Source of the DNA: Galeruca laticollis
Taxonomy: Eukaryota > Arthropoda > Insecta > Coleoptera > Chrysomelidae
Assembly: GCA_963921935.1 (NCBI GenBank)
Contig: OY998175.1
Span: forward strand, 306,737,484 to 306,801,483
Reading direction: 5' to 3'
DNA: 64,000 nucleotides
Every line of letters starts with the position of its first letter. Position 1 is the stretch's first letter. Positions 33,706-43,723 of this stretch are shown here, one piece after another. The notes under the pieces are model-generated. The model ran no database searches, was not told the origin of the DNA, and worked only from the letters and a program-made list of their open reading frames with translations. Made by a program: the position numbers and the translations under genes.

Positions 33706-34318
33706 GGCTTATTTCAGAATGTAATAGGGCTATTGTAGAGAGTGGTGTTCCCTGATGTCAAAATGACCCCCCGTTCCGAAGGTTATATACAGGGTGCGCC
33801 ATTAGTGTGACAAAGTTCGATATATTCGTTATTATAGAAGATATGGAATGAAGTTGTATAAGAAAATTGTAGACATCTGTAAACTTCACATTTCAAAATT
33901 ATTTCATTTGTACTGGGTGTTCCCTATCACCAGGGTGAAACAAACATACCTTTTTTTAAATGAAATACCCTATATATTATTTCAGATTCAGATTGGGCTC
34001 ACCTCCCCCATACTTACAAAGTAGGGTTTCATATAAGTATATTGGGTATTTCGGTAGTTATGCACAATTGAACGTAAAAATCATTGTGAGATTAACGCCT
34101 TGTATAGTTCAAACCAAACAATTTGACATCAATATTTTGCAGCCATAACATTTTGATATTAGTTTAGTTTCATGACACAGTGCCATTTTTTGGATATTAC
34201 AACATCTGAATACAGGGCGAGCCAAGAGTCGAACACATGATTTTTTCTATTTTTTCAAATGAAAAAGTGAAAATACACCTTATAAACTTTCATTTTTATC
34301 AGGTATTCCCTATACCTA

Positions 34319-34410
34319 AAAAATGCAGGGGGGAGTTGTTCCATTATAGTGAGTGGACTGACTTCAACGGCTACCAGTTCATCTTCTTGTATCCACTCTA
34401 AATGTGTCAA
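34319..34410 (-). pseudogene. 92-bp exact copy of UTP4 3' coding sequence
   Basis: This segment is the exact reverse complement of UTP4 30181-30272, which encodes about 30 residues (LTHLEWIQEDEL through EQLPPAF). It sits inside the left arm of the DD41D transposon. The right arm at the matching place has only a TCATTAA-like spacer between the shared CTATACCTAAAA and TTTCTGAGATATTG blocks. It therefore looks like sequence inserted into the left arm in place of that spacer. Confidence 0.9.
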
Positions 34411-35159
34411 TTTCTGAGATATTGTAAATTTTATAAAAAAAGGTGTTTAAAATTCATTTAATTGTAACAAGTTAGCTATATGGAATAATGACAAGTATCG
34501 ATTAGTAGCATGTCATTCAACAAACTTTTGAACTTGTGTATAAATTTGTGAAGACTCATGTATTACTATTTGAAATGAACTTTCCTGTTGAAGAATTAAC
34601 ATCAGACATGGTTTGGGTATTGGGAGAATGTAGTAGGAATTGTTTATTAACAATAAAAATTTACCAAGAGCGGTATCCTGAACGAAAACAACCCACAAAA
34701 AGAACGTTGGAAAGGTTGATGAATCGTTTCAATCGTACAGGTTCAGTACCTACTTTATAAAAAACATGAAAGGACAAAAACTGCAGTTACTGAGGAAAAT
34801 GAATTTAATTGTATGCTGGTAAGTTGCGGGCAATCCTTATGTTAGTACCCATGAAATTTCGCGCCAACAGGATATCAGTGTAACGTCCGTCCGAAGAATA
34901 CCTACTGCATAAAAACAAGATGCGTCCATACCGGATGATTCAGTTATGTCAAGAGTTACTCGACGATGGCTTTCCACAAAGAGTTGCTTTTTGCGAGTGG
35001 GCTCAACAACAAATACATAATTAGATCGATTTCTTTGATTTTGTCCTATTTGGAGATGAAGCAACGTTTCAGCATAAGAAAACGGTACCATGAATAAACA
35101 TAACTTCCATTACTATTTCACAAATAATCCCTATCTTACATCAACTCGAAGTCAAATTA

Positions 35160-37942
35160 GGGGAGAGTTGGACAAAACCGGGTTCCCCCTTAATTCATCT
35201 AACTAACTGCTGCTATCTATCAGACAATGTTAAAATTAGTGTCCCTAAACCGCCAACAGTCGCGTGTATCCATTTCTACATCATTTGAGTAACCTGTGCC
35301 GGAGCAGTAAGACCTCGCCTGTTTTTTGGGGTAGCAAACTCGATTTTTAAGGTGAGTTTATAGTTTTTTTTCCTCTACTGAATAACTAATGACCATTTCA
35401 AAATTTAATACATGTAACCTAATATATTACCTTTAATTTGGCCAAAAATTTTGAATATCATTTCATAACCTAAAAATTTAAATAATATTTAATGTCTTGT
35501 TTACGAGTTGAACAAAACCGAGTAGTCCGAAAATCGACAAAACCGGGTACCCGATTTTATCAGACCTTTTGTTACTTCCAGTTTCTACAGCTGTTCTTTT
35601 GCTTTTAGTTAACTACAACATGTCGCATTATAAAAGAAAAACTACTCGTCAGTCATGATGGGATCAAGAAAGCATGCAAAATGCAATAGTTGAAGTGCTA
35701 GAACATAGGATGGGATACAAAAGAGCCTCTCAAAGTTTTACTGTTCCTCAATCCACTTTGTAAGATCGTGTGAAAAAAGTAAGAAATGGTAACTATGTTG
35801 AAGAAGCTAGTAAGAAAGGTAGGAATTACCTTTAATTTATTTATATTTTCTTATTTAAAATAAAAATAATTTTAGGTCTGGGTCGGTACAAGCCTGTGTT
35901 TAGCGCTGCCCAAGAGGATGAGCTAGCTTCGCATATCTTACAAATGGAAAGCAGACTATTCGGATTTACTTTATCTGAACTAATAATTCTTGCTTACGAA
36001 CTAGCCGTGCAGAATAACATCAACCACAATTTTAATACAGAAAAGAAAATAGCTGGTGAATGTTCGCTTTATTCGTTTTTGTCACGGCATCCAAATCTTC
36101 GATTAAGGATTCCAGAAGCTACTTCAATTGGATGAGCTATAGGATTTAACCGAGCAGCAGTAGGAAAGTTTTTCACTCTGTTAACACAAGTTTATAACAA
36201 ACACAAGTTTCCTCCTGAGCGCATATGGAATGTTGATGAAACGGGAATTACAACTGTACCCAACAAGCAATCTAAAGTTATTTCTATGAGAGGAAAACGA
36301 CAAATTGGTGCTCTGGTTTCCGCTGAAAGAGGAACCTTGGTTACCGCCGAAATCTGTATGAGCACAAGTGGTTCCTATTATATGCCTACAATGCTGATTT
36401 TTCCTAGAAAGCTTGCAAATGCGCAGCTTCTAGACCGCGCTCCTCCTGGAACATTTGCTGAGTTCCACCCAAGTGGATGGAACCAAACAGATATTTTTAT
36501 TAAGTGGTTTAAAAAGTTCATCGAGTTTACTCACCCGACACCAGAATATCCTGTTCTATTGCTTCTTGATGGACACACGACCCATACAAAAAGCCTGGAG
36601 TTGATAAATCTGGCCAGAGAAAATCACGTTATTATCATATGCTTTCCACCGCATACTACGCACCGGTTTTACAACCACTTGACGTATCATTTATGGCTCC
36701 CTTGAACACATATTATGGAGAAGTAAGAAAATGGATGCGCCAGCAACCTGGAAGACGTGTTACAATTTATGAAGTGGGAGAACTCTTTGGTGAGGCTTTT
36801 GTTAAATCGGCAGTTATGCAAACTGCAATAAATGGTTTCAGGAAGTCTGGAATTTATCCGCTTAATCCTGAAGTTTTTCCTGAGTGGATGTTTGCTCCCT
36901 CAGAAACTAGAGCGAGAACTAAATATACAAGAAGATGAATCTACGACACCCAATTTGAACAAGGATTTAGGCAAAGAACTCGATAAAGATTCTACTCCAA
37001 CTACAAAGCTGACAGCTACACAATTATTAGCTCCGTTACCTCCACCTATCGATTCTCCCCAACCAAACTGTAGCCGTATCGATTCTCCCCATCCAAGCTG
37101 TAGCTCCTTAAACTCTCACATTGCAAATCATACTAACATCTCTTCATCTTCTAAACAAGCCACCACTAAATCTGATAGTTTACAAGCAACATTACCAAAA
37201 CCAATATGTGATTTTTCAGTCTCTCCAAAAGAGGTTTTTCCGATCCCAAAGGCAACCAGGAAGCCGTCCAACGATAACAGGAGAAGAGGAAAAGCTGCTG
37301 TAATAACATCATCTCCTTATAAGTTTAAGTTAGAGGCAAATTTTAAAAAAATCTCCAGTCGTAAAAAAATTAAAGCTAAATGAACCGGACAAAAAAGGAA
37401 AAAATGTGGTAAAAAAGGCTGCACCAAAAACAAAATTGGTTCCGAAATTAAAGATTGCAGATTCTGATAGTTCGGAGGAAGAAGATAATAATGACGATGC
37501 GTGTCTGTATTGCAATGAATTATATTCAAACTCTAAGGCAAAGGAAGGCTGGATAAAATGTGTGTCTTGCAACAAATGGGCTCATGAAGCCTGTAGTGCC
37601 TATGATGATGTAGATGAAGTTTTTATTTGCGACTTCTGTTCATAGATTTTCGATTTTTGTTCACATATGTTCAATAAATATTTTATTTTCTGCCTATCAG
37701 TCTTTTTACATGGTAATTAAGTTACTACCAGGTTTTATCATACTGGTTGGACAAAACCGGGTATTTTGCAATATTTTCCTAAAAATACAAAATTTAAGAA
37801 TATTTATAAAAATTGACATTGGTATATCAACCTTAAAAGTAATTTGAGAATATTTCTATCTGTAGCAAACGTTTGCTACTCTAACATAGCAGAAGAAGTA
37901 GTCAGTTTTTGTACTGGTACCCGGTTTTGTCCAACTCTCCCC
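35160..37942 (+). mobile_element. pogo/Tigger-like element with PHD finger, innermost layer
   Basis: TIR GGGGAGAGTTGGACAAAACC starts at 35160 and its reverse complement ends at 37942; TA flanks both sides. The 2783-bp element lies in the transposase ORF of the surrounding DD41D element, just before its WSLNVWGG block. Subterminal copies of the same GGACAAAACCGGGT-type motif occur near 35540 and 37750. One transposase gene lies inside. Confidence 0.92.
35620..37645 (+). pseudogene. pogo-type DDE transposase with C-terminal PHD finger, disrupted
   Basis: The N-terminus near 35620 (MSHYKRKTTRQS) and GYKRASQSFTVPQSTL form the psq/pogo helix-turn-helix, with in-frame stops. The region 35896-36135 is the CENPB-type second DNA-binding segment. 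DDE core: IWNVDETGITTV (first Asp), VLLLLDGHTTHT (second Asp) and LQPLDVSF (third Asp). A one-base shift near 36667 separates the last two, and a TGA at about 36133 interrupts the reading frame. Another shift occurs before the C-terminus, where 37497-37645 encodes CLYCNELY, GWIKCVSCNKWAHEAC and ICDFCS, a Cys4-His-Cys3 PHD finger. Transposase plus PHD is a known combination in insect Tigger-like proteins. Confidence 0.87.
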
Positions 37943-39599
37943 TAGGTGGTCTCTGAATGTTTGGGGTGGTATAATTGGATACCACGTAATTGCACCACAT
38001 TTTTTCGATGGAAGAGTGAATAGTCTAATTTATTTAGACTTTCTAGAAAATCATTTACCAATACTGTTGGAAAATGTTCCGCTGAACATTCGGCAAATAA
38101 TGTGGATTTCACACGATGGAGCTCCAGTACATCACACTGCTTTAATTCCCAATCATCTGAATACTCATTTTCCTGGCAGATGGGTAGGAAGAGGACGACC
38201 CATTGCAAGGCCACCTCGATCGCCAGACTTGACTAAAATTGACTTTTTCATGTGGGGTTATGTAAAAAACCGTGTTCATCAGATACCGCCAACCACACAG
38301 AACAATATGAAGGAAAGAATACGAGAAGCATTTAGAAACGTTGTGAAATGTAAGTCGATCTTTCGAACATTTGGTATAGAATTAATTATCAATTTACAGT
38401 TCACCTTTGACTAATGTTTTGTTATTTTTGTAAAAGAATTTATCTTACTCTCATTTTTCTATATCCTACTTCGTTCAATACATTATTATTTCAACTTTTT
38501 GTTATTAAATTGACAATATCTCAGAAATTAATGATTTTAGGTATAGAGAATGCCTTATAAAAGTAAAAGCTTATAAGGTGTCTTTTCTCTTTTTGAAGTA
38601 AAATACAGGGTGATTCATTTGAAAAAATAGAGAAAATTATGTGTTCGACTCTTGGCTCGCCCTGTATTCAGATGTTGTAATATCCAAAAAATGTCACAAT
38701 ATCATGAATCTAGACCAATATCAAAATGTTACATCTGTAAAATATTGATGTCAAATTGTTTCGTTTGGACTACCCAGATAACACTAGATATTCAATGGAC
38801 TTACTAAAAATATTCGTTTTCGGATATTGTAATATTCTATGGACCCACTTTAAATATTTATATCCTTTCTCGAATATGGACCACGAAATGGGAAGTTTCC
38901 AAGGCATATTCTGAGGATATGTATATAGCAAAAGATAATCCAGAATATTCATAGAACATTCCAATAGACATATTCCACAAATATCCAAGTAATATTAGGA
39001 TTATTGTAAGGATATCTGTGGAAAATATATAGCAAAATGGATGATACCCTAATTTTTAATTGAAAAAATTAAATCACGGGAAACGTAGAGTTCAATTTAA
39101 TTTATTCATACATAAATATAAAATCTACCTCATAACAGAACTGAAACTAATATAATTTTCAAATACGAGATTACAAAATTCCCTGACTTCCTCCATACTC
39201 AACGACACTTTTTGAAACCGGTTTCTGCCGTTCGCTTAACATTTGGCTAAGTGTCTCATTCAAAAAAGGTATGCTTGTTTCACCCTGGTGATAGGAAACA
39301 CCCAGTACAAATGAAAATAATTTTGAAATGTGAAGTGTACAGATGTCTACAATTTTCGTATATAACTTTATTCGATATCCTCTATAATAACGGATATATC
39401 GAACTTTGTCACACTAATGGCGCACCCTGTATATATGTATATTTTATAACGGAACTTGTAAGTACGATAGAGGGCGTATTTTTTGACGGATCGAAATCAA
39501 ACTCGCTTCAAAAATCGGTTAGACCAAGATCTTGGACGAGTTCGTTAATGAGCCAAATCGGCCCAGGAAAACAAAATGGCGGCCTGTCAAAATTGAAAA

Positions 39600-40325
39600 A
39601 AAAATCGTATTTCCTTTGTTTTCCATTTGACGCAAAAAAGTTACTGAGCTTTTTAATAGACCTTAACACGTTCTACAACTTTTGTGTTAAACATTTTTCT
39701 CTCAATCGTACATTAAAACATTTATTTAAGAAAATTCACAAATTATTTTTTATTTTTGACTTGATGCCCAAATGTTACTTTGGTTTTTTGTACATCTCAA
39801 ATCTTTTTATTACTTTTGTATCTAATTTTTTATTTTGGGTTTTATGCAAAAATGTTACTGAAATAAGCCTGGCCATTGGGGTTTTTTGTATATGTGTGTG
39901 CTGCAGTTTTCTTGCTTATGCCCATGTTTTTGTATGTTATGCTTCGAAAGTGTTTTCCCCTGCTAATACATTTTTTCTTTGCTATCTCTACGTTTTTATT
40001 AAAGTTAAGTTTGTTGTCGATAGTCATACCAAGGTACTTTACAGTTAATGTACATGAAATTATGTTGTTTTTAATATAAATAGATGGTGTTTTATGTGTT
40101 AGTATATAATTAAAGATTATTAATTGAGATTTCAAAGGATTAGGCTTCATTCTCCACCTGTTGAACAATTTCTCCGTTCTGTTCATTGTTTTTTTGATGC
40201 TGTTATTATGACTAATTAAAGAGGTGTCATCTGCGTACTGTAATATATATTTTTCTAAATTTATGTGATCTGGTGCTAACCCTAAGTTGTATATGTTATA
40301 ACAGTAAAGATTGTAGAGCAACTCG
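39600..40325 (-). pseudogene. jockey-type LINE reverse-transcriptase fragment
   Basis: On the minus strand LEKYILQYADDTSLISHNNS gives the RT active-site YADD, followed by LFNRWRMKPNPLKSQLIIF and VKYLGMTIDNKLNFNKNVE, the usual order in jockey-clade polymerases. The frame breaks at about 39840 and homology continues with decayed sequence toward 39600. The 5' part of the polymerase is absent. Confidence 0.85.
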
Positions 40326-40329
40326 TAGC

Positions 40330-40785
40330 CTCATATAGTGTTCTTTGTCTCACCGTACTTTAAATGGTGTCCGTCATTAGGCTTGGCACCGTTTGAAATG
40401 CCAATGACATACCATTGGATTCCCAGTAATTTACATCATATAATTTTTGGGAAAAGAATGAATGAAAATTACTACCAATAATTAACACAATTACACCTTA
40501 TTGAGGGATATTATTGCCAGGAAAAGGGTAGTCATTCACACAGTGGCATTTTCTATATTCTTTTGATTGCTGCTAAATTTATTAAGAAAAATAATGACTG
40601 TAAATGCCAATTATTTACATCATCAGGAAAAAGATGAGGGGTGTAGGTTTAGAACCGGATATCTTACTATATAAAAATTTGAGAAACTAACAACAAATAT
40701 CTCTATTTATTTTATTAAATATAAATTCACTTATAAATCAACAATCTTAGTATTAAAACTTATATTATCGCCTCTTAACTATTAT
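40330..40785. other. spacer and probable CIAO1 3' UTR
   Basis: No gene or clear repeat was recognised. An AATAAA on the minus strand near 40709-40714 would serve CIAO1. Confidence 0.4.
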
Positions 40786-41851
40786 CTAATCCCGAAATTC
40801 CCATATTTTAATTTCTCCATCATCACTACAGGAAGCTAATAAATTAGGTACTGTAGGATTCCAGACAACACAGTTTACATCTTCACTATGTGCATTATCT
40901 ATTGTACAAACTAAACTAAAATTAGGACTATTTGGATCACTTCCATCATCCTCTTTAAAAATTCTAATAGTATCATCACCACATGCCGTTGCTATCAGTC
41001 CAGTTAAATGACACCAACTAATATCGTATACAGTTCTTTCATGATATCCTGCTAATGTGCAAACACATTTCCATGTCGAATCACCATCTTGTGTCTGCAC
41101 ACCTTCTATATTCCCGGGAAGATATTCTTTCCAGATTTTAACAGTATTATCATCACTACAAGACGCTAATCTGTGTCCAGTTTTATCGAAACAAATGCTC
41201 CAAACTGTTGATTCATGTCCAGTTAAGGTTCCGCAACATACCCAGTCCCCATCGGTGGGATCGTCTCGGAAAAATTTAATAGTATTGTCATATGATGCTG
41301 AGGCAAGTAAATCTCTGTCAGGGTGGAATATTACCTGCAATTATTCAGATTTAAAATTAGTATAATTATATATTTATCAAATTATCTACCTTTTTTACAT
41401 CCTGAGAATGTGCATTTAAAACTGCGGCACAATCATATTCATCTTCGTCAGCTACTTCCCATACCCAAACAGATTTGTCTCTACTACATGTAGCTAATAA
41501 ATGGCCCGATTTTGACCACGCTACACTTTTTACTTCGTTCTCATGTCCTTCTAAAGTTGCATTACATTCAAATTCACCACTTTTTTTGTCCCAAATACAT
41601 GTAGTTGCATCAAAACTGGCGGAAGCTAGGTAATTCCCACAAGGTGACCAGGAAACCTTCCTTACTGTCCGTTTGTGACCATCGGTTAAAACCACTTTAT
41701 TCGTCCATTTTCCAGTTAAATCTTTTGTCCATATTCTAATTGCTTTTTCTTCCCCACAAGAAGCCAAAACGTCCCCTTTGGGGTGCCAGTCGAGATTCCA
41801 TACTCGACCAGCATCCTTTTTCAATGTTTGAACTAAATGGAGTTTCCCCAT
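40786..41851 (-). CDS. CIAO1: cytosolic iron-sulfur assembly WD40 protein CIAO1
   Basis: CIAO1 is the WD40 scaffold of the CIA targeting complex (with CIAO2B/MIP18 and MMS19), which delivers Fe-S clusters to cytosolic and nuclear apoproteins. Two exons: 41851-41390 and 41334-40786 (TAG), joined across a 55-base GT-AG intron in phase 0 (KK-VIFHPD). The product is 336 residues, close to the human 339. Seven WD blades can be read, for example VWNLDWHPKGDVLASCGEEK, VSWSPCGNYLASASFDATTC, VAWSKSGHLLATCSRDKSVW, ICFDKTGHRLASCSDDNTVK and a final NLLASCSDDGEIKIWEFRD. The start MGKLHLVQTLKKDAGRVWNL agrees with the family. No defects were seen. Confidence 0.97.
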
Positions 41852-42950
41852 TTATTATATTGCTATTATTAATTTAAATTGGTGCAGTAACTAATCTGTT
41901 TCTAAATTAAACTATTTTAGGTTATAGACCATAGATTAGGGATTAGACCTGATGACTTATGACGTGATATTCAATCAAACTAACCTAACCTATCCTTTAT
42001 CTATGGTGACATTACTTATCTTCGTTTTGGTAATTTTTCGTAAGATTAGTGCGTTCCTAATGTACAATACAGATTTGTTGAACGCACCGATATCGCGAAC
42101 ATAGGCATATTGTGACTAATATTTGTAGTAGTAAGAGGCCAAAATTTAAAGAATGGGTGCGTCCAGAACTTTACACAAGTTTCTTGTTTAAGGTCTGTGG
42201 GTTATCTATGGTCTTAAGGAACACAGAATACAGCTTATAACTCAAACGTTGAATGTCTTATGAACGATTTGTTGGAAAGTATTAAATATTGAAAAAATAA
42301 AATGTTGGCTAGATACAATCTAATTCTTCCGTTATTAGATGATTGTATAATTTATATAAACTGAAATATTATAGCACATGCAATAGAAGATTTGTAGGAA
42401 CCATTACTACATGATTAGAACGTTAGAAGAGGATGGTTTCTTTGTGTACATTTCTAAGTTTTCTTTATTCTACGACAGGTGTGTTGTAAGGGGGTATCAG
42501 TTGGAATTGAGTCGGAAATAAAGTGGAGGGGATGAAGAAATATTTGATTTGCTTTGTTTATTTGTAGTTTTACCAATGTTATCTAAGGTTTTAACCATTG
42601 ATATATAAACAATAAACACACATAATCTATTTTCCTTTTGTTACAAATTATGGATACATTAATTAACAATAATTGTTAATATAATAAATACAAAAAATCG
42701 TTTAACAGCATATGTCGTTATGACTTAGTGATCGAATTGTGCAGATTAACTGAGATTTATAAAAATGGAATGGTTGAGAAAATTCTAATTATTACTTTGA
42801 TTAAAGTTGAAACGAGAAAAATACTGTTTTATTTTGACCTACACCTGTTGTCATAAGGAAATATGAATATTTAACAGCGCAAAAAAACTACCAAGGTTAT
42901 TGGTATTGTCTTATAAATTATAATTTATTTATACATTCTTAGATGCTAAA
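41852..42950. other. intergenic region upstream of CIAO1
   Basis: Holds the CIAO1 promoter; otherwise no recognisable gene or element. AT-rich. Confidence 0.4.
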
Positions 42951-42954
42951 TTTA

Positions 42955-43535
42955 AAGCTATTTTTTCGACTTCGTTATGACCGGGCTTAAAAACACTACT
43001 TTTTGATATTTTTTTCTTCTTTGTCGTACAGAACAACCTCCCTGAGTATTTATTTTTTTATTGTGTGGAATATTAATATTTTGCGAAGAAGCAGAATTAA
43101 CTAGTGCTGCAATTGTTGGTGGTATGGGGGCAATAGCTTTATCTACAATCTCAAGTTCCTCCAATAAAGTTGTAGCCTCAAGAATTTGCAAAAACTTAAT
43201 TTCAATTTCATTTTTTTTCTCTTCAAATTCAAATAATTTGAACTATTCTTATTACATAATTCTTTGAGAATGCAGTCCTCTTCAATGAAATTTTCTTGGA
43301 CTACGTGCCTATGAAGACTATTTTCGTCATCTAAAAAAATAACATGAAAAGTCATAAAAACTATGAAATAAGGAAAAATACTTATATTACATACGTATAT
43401 TACAATGACGTAAGTCAATTCATCATCCATATTAACCCGGGCTTTTGACCCAACACATGTAAACTTCGGGCGTGTTTCTTTCACGTTACGAAGATTGTCA
43501 ACGTTCGGCAGATTCCGTCCCCATTTAACGGTCAT
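42955..43535 (-). pseudogene. possible decayed small gene
   Basis: Minus-strand frames 43535-43394, 43330-43143 and 43191-42958 could be pieces of one gene. One piece is acidic (FIEEDCILKELCNK); the last has a coiled-coil-like stretch and ends RQRRKKYQKVVFLSPV. A GT-AG pair exists at 43394/43331 but the phases do not join the frames, and another frame change is needed near 43210. I do not recognise a family. It may be debris of a transposon accessory protein. Confidence 0.2.
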
Positions 43536-43723
43536 CGATGGACACCAGCCCGTTTTGCTATTTTGAATTTCGCAGAGATGTAGGTACTTGCTGCGAAATA
43601 ACGTTTACACGGTTGTCTTGAAAAACGTTTACACGGGGTCTTGAAACATTTTAGGTAAATTTTATTTTTTATTTAAGAGAAATACTTAGTATTAGTATTT
43701 AATACTATACTATATGTATAGTA

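Larger units (their letters stand above)
34213..38664 (+). mobile_element. DD41D transposon, middle layer of the nest
   Basis: TIR CAGGGCGAGCCAAGAGTCGA at 34213 is mirrored at 38664, with TA at 34211-34212 and 38665-38666. Arms extend more than 150 bp with small differences. Transposase pieces lie at 34576-34760 (N-terminal helix-turn-helix), about 35030-35090 (VLFGDEATFQ, first Asp) and 37945-38414. The last contains WSLNVWGG, ISHDGAPVHH (second Asp) and SPDLTKIDFFMWGYV (third Asp, 41 residues on), the same spacing as the 2152-3621 element. Stops in the 5' half and a 2.8-kb insertion inactivate it. Confidence 0.88.
33790..39429. mobile_element. long palindromic MITE, outermost layer of a nest
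   Basis: Ends are CAGGGTGCGCCATTAGTGTG (33790) and its reverse complement (to 39429), with TA on both sides. The outer arms match for about 170 bp (33790-33965 against 39257-39429). Inner arms match again from about 34100-34212 against 38665-38775. Unmatched stretches lie at 33966-34100 on the left and at 38776-39256 on the right; the right one is a further insertion of unknown type. With the inner transposon removed the two arms meet as ...CATCTGAATATTCAGATG..., a palindrome centred on TA. Confidence 0.8.

Noticed and set aside
39251..40048. 265-codon open frame on the plus strand
   Set aside because: It crosses the end of the palindromic MITE and is antisense to a jockey RT fragment; the hydrophobic, Phe/Cys-rich translation is a shadow of that sequence.
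42955..43535. Two-intron gene model on the minus strand
   Set aside because: The GT-AG pair at 43394/43331 does not join the frames in phase and a further frame change is needed; kept only as a low-confidence decayed piece.
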